Of a stretch of 44,231 nt of DNA, positions 42,876-44,231 are shown piece after piece (the stretch's first letter is position 1; every line of letters begins with the position of its first letter). Made by a program: the position numbers and the translations under genes. The notes beneath the pieces were generated by a model. It saw only the letters and a list, made by a program, of their open reading frames with translations, was not told the DNA's origin and did not search any database. The stretch is from Candidatus Woesearchaeota archaeon (GTDB lineage Archaea; Nanobdellota; Nanobdellia; Woesearchaeales; JACPJR01). Where the stretch lies: positions 1 through 44,231 of the forward strand of contig JACPJR010000026.1 in the NCBI GenBank assembly GCA_016187565.1, in the 5' to 3' direction.

Positions 42876-43526
42876 ATGGATAAAAAAAAGCTTAAAGAAG
42901 CCATTACTAAGCTTAAAGAAGGTAAAATCAAGCGTAATTTTAAACAAAGATTTGATCTTATTCTTACCTTGCGTGGCCTTGATCTCAAAAAGACTGATGA
43001 GCAGGTAGATTTCTATGCAAAGCTCAACTATCCAACAGGTAAGCCAAAAAAAATTTGTGCTTTGATTGGACCTGAACTCAAGGAAGAGGCTGCTGTTTGT
43101 GATCAAGTGATTATGAGCGATCAGTTTGATGCCCTTGCTCAAGACAAAAAGGCACTGAAGAAATTAGCCAGGTCATGTGATTATTTTATTGCCCAATCAA
43201 ACATTATGCCAAAGGTTGCAACCGCATTTGGAAAGGTCCTTGGTCCTCGGGGTAAAATGCCAAACCCTAAGGCAGGATGTGTTGTCCCTCCAAAAGCGAA
43301 TCTTAAACTCTTGTATGATCAGCTTCAAAGGACCGTGCGTATTACCGCTAAAACCAGCCTGATGGTACAGGTTCCTGTAGGCATCGAAGATCAAATAGAA
43401 GAGGAAGTCGTTGAAAATATCCTTTCGCTGTACGATCAAATTATTCATCATTTGCCCCAGGAGCAACAGAATGTTAAGGCTGTTTTGCTTAAGCTTACGA
43501 TGTCACCAGTAGTGAGGGTAGTCTAA
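42876..43526 (+). CDS. rpl1: Large ribosomal subunit protein uL1
   Basis: 216 aa from the ATG at 42876, with GGAGG 8 nt upstream; a GTG at 42861 in the same frame overlaps that Shine-Dalgarno and is rejected. Family blocks: FDLILTLRGLDLKK, LNYPTGKPKKICAL, the invariant GKVLGPRGKMPNPKAG near residue 125, and TAKTSLMVQVPVG. It forms the L1 stalk near the E site and is often a translational autorepressor. Followed immediately by uL10. Confidence 0.96.
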   Translation: MDKKKLKEAITKLKEGKIKRNFKQRFDLILTLRGLDLKKTDEQVDFYAKLNYPTGKPKKICALIGPELKEEAAVCDQVIMSDQFDALAQDKKALKKLARSCDYFIAQSNIMPKVATAFGKVLGPRGKMPNPKAGCVVPPKANLKLLYDQLQRTVRITAKTSLMVQVPVGIEDQIEEEVVENILSLYDQIIHHLPQEQQNVKAVLLKLTMSPVVRVV

Positions 43527-43527
43527 G

Positions 43528-44231
43528 ATGGCACACGTCGCAGCATACAAACAACAAGAGGTTAAGGATCTCACTGAACTCTTTGAATCTTCTCCGGTTG
43601 TTGGTATCTTAAACATGGAGAACATGCCTGCTCCACCATTACAAAAAATGCGGGCACGGTTACGGGGTAAGGTTGTTATCCGTATGAGTAAACGGAGGTT
43701 GATGAAGCTTGCGCTGCAGCAGGCCAAAACAAAGAGAAAAGGACTTGAGATTTTAGAGCAGCATCTGCAAGGAATGCCTGCATTGATGTTTACCCAAGAA
43801 AGCCCCTTTAAACTTGCTCATATTCTTCAAAAGAGTAAATCAGCTGCACCTGCAAAGGCCGGTCAAAAAGCTCCAAGGAATATTACGGTAACTGCGGGAC
43901 CAACGCCATTTTCACCAGGCCCGATCATTGGAGAACTTGGTCAAGCAGGAATCCCCGCAGGAGTTGAAAATGGTAAGGTTGTTGTTAAGAAAGATACGGT
44001 TGTTGCAAAAGAAGGTGATGTGATCACACCACAACTAGCCGCGTTACTTGCTCGTTTAGGAATAGAGCCTATGGAAATAGGGTTAGATTTGACTGCTGCT
44101 TATGAAGATGGACAGTTGTATACCAAGGCGGTTTTATCTATTGATGAAGAAACCTATCTGACGCAACTAGCACAGGCTGGACAGTGGGGAATGAATCTTG
44201 CCTTAGAGCTTGCATATACCTCTCCGGAAAC
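43528..44231 (+). CDS. rpl10: Large ribosomal subunit protein uL10 (P0), 3' end beyond window
   Basis: Starts with ATG one base after the uL1 stop codon and stays open to the window end (about 234 codons). Family blocks: MAHVAAYKQQEVKDLTELFE, VVGILNMENMPAPPLQKMRA in part, IRMSKRRLMKLAL, GPTPFSPGPIIGELGQAGIP, and LLARLGIEPMEIGLDL. It forms the base of the P stalk that binds P1/L12. The C-terminal helices for P1 binding are cut off. Joined to uL1 as in most archaea. Confidence 0.95.
   Translation, partial: MAHVAAYKQQEVKDLTELFESSPVVGILNMENMPAPPLQKMRARLRGKVVIRMSKRRLMKLALQQAKTKRKGLEILEQHLQGMPALMFTQESPFKLAHILQKSKSAAPAKAGQKAPRNITVTAGPTPFSPGPIIGELGQAGIPAGVENGKVVVKKDTVVAKEGDVITPQLAALLARLGIEPMEIGLDLTAAYEDGQLYTKAVLSIDEETYLTQLAQAGQWGMNLALELAYTSPE

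Overview
The window is archaeal chromosome. It carries a split RNA polymerase B gene (rpoB2/rpoB1), separate rpoA1 and rpoA2, RpoH and RpoF, archaeal ribosomal proteins (uS7, uS12, eL30, eL21, uL1, uL10), RfcL, an archaeal NusA, DUF655, intron-containing tRNAs, and TATA boxes placed about 26 bp before start codons (leaderless transcripts). A bacterial-type DnaK/DnaJ/GrpE set, bacterial-type RibBA and RibD, a type I IPP isomerase and a RhuM protein sit among these genes. That mixture suggests a DPANN archaeon, most likely a Woesearchaeales-like lineage. The lineage is inference; no rRNA is present to fix it.

Layout. 15-9177 (minus): the RNA polymerase operon rpoH-rpoB2-rpoB1-rpoA1-rpoA2, then a membrane/coiled-coil protein and a KaiC-like ATPase. 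Immediately upstream lie tRNA-Lys and tRNA-Asp, both interrupted by introns at unusual positions. 9695-10491: IPP isomerase (+) and an intron-containing tRNA-Tyr (-). 10562-12906 (minus): a small anchored PKD/CARDB-like protein and the eL30-NusA-uS12-uS7 operon, which here lies upstream of the polymerase genes rather than after rpoA2. 13049-15033: a wHTH/nucleotidyltransferase fusion and a D-2-hydroxyacid dehydrogenase. 15034-15520 contains a GC-rich nested palindrome of about 178 bp. 15521-18574: a Ca2+-type P-type ATPase and a small membrane protein.

18606-23424 (minus) is an AT-rich accessory island with tightly packed genes: a frameshifted RHH regulator; a short chimera joining the start of a PLD-type helicase to the tail of an Eco57I-type methylase; an HslV/proteasome-like Ntn hydrolase; a large protein with a C-terminal restriction-endonuclease-like domain; a small zinc-binding protein; and RhuM. 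This is the best candidate for an undescribed defence-type system.

23575-28232: prepilin peptidase and a degenerate cis-prenyltransferase sharing one TATA box, a transglutaminase-like protein, an unknown protein, a wHTH protein and a 45-aa RelE-like peptide. 28300-33559: heat-shock cluster grpE-ykgJ-dnaK-small gene-dnaJ with a divergent wHTH regulator and an inverted repeat between them. 33630-37674 (plus): a compact riboflavin operon, ribK-ribC/ribH fusion-ribBA-ribD, which covers GTP plus ribulose 5-phosphate to FMN except for the phosphatase step. 37750-41284: HEPN-like protein, RfcL and a patatin-like lipase. 41355-42675 (minus): eL21-RpoF-DUF655. 42876-44231 (plus): uL1 and uL10, the latter cut by the window end.
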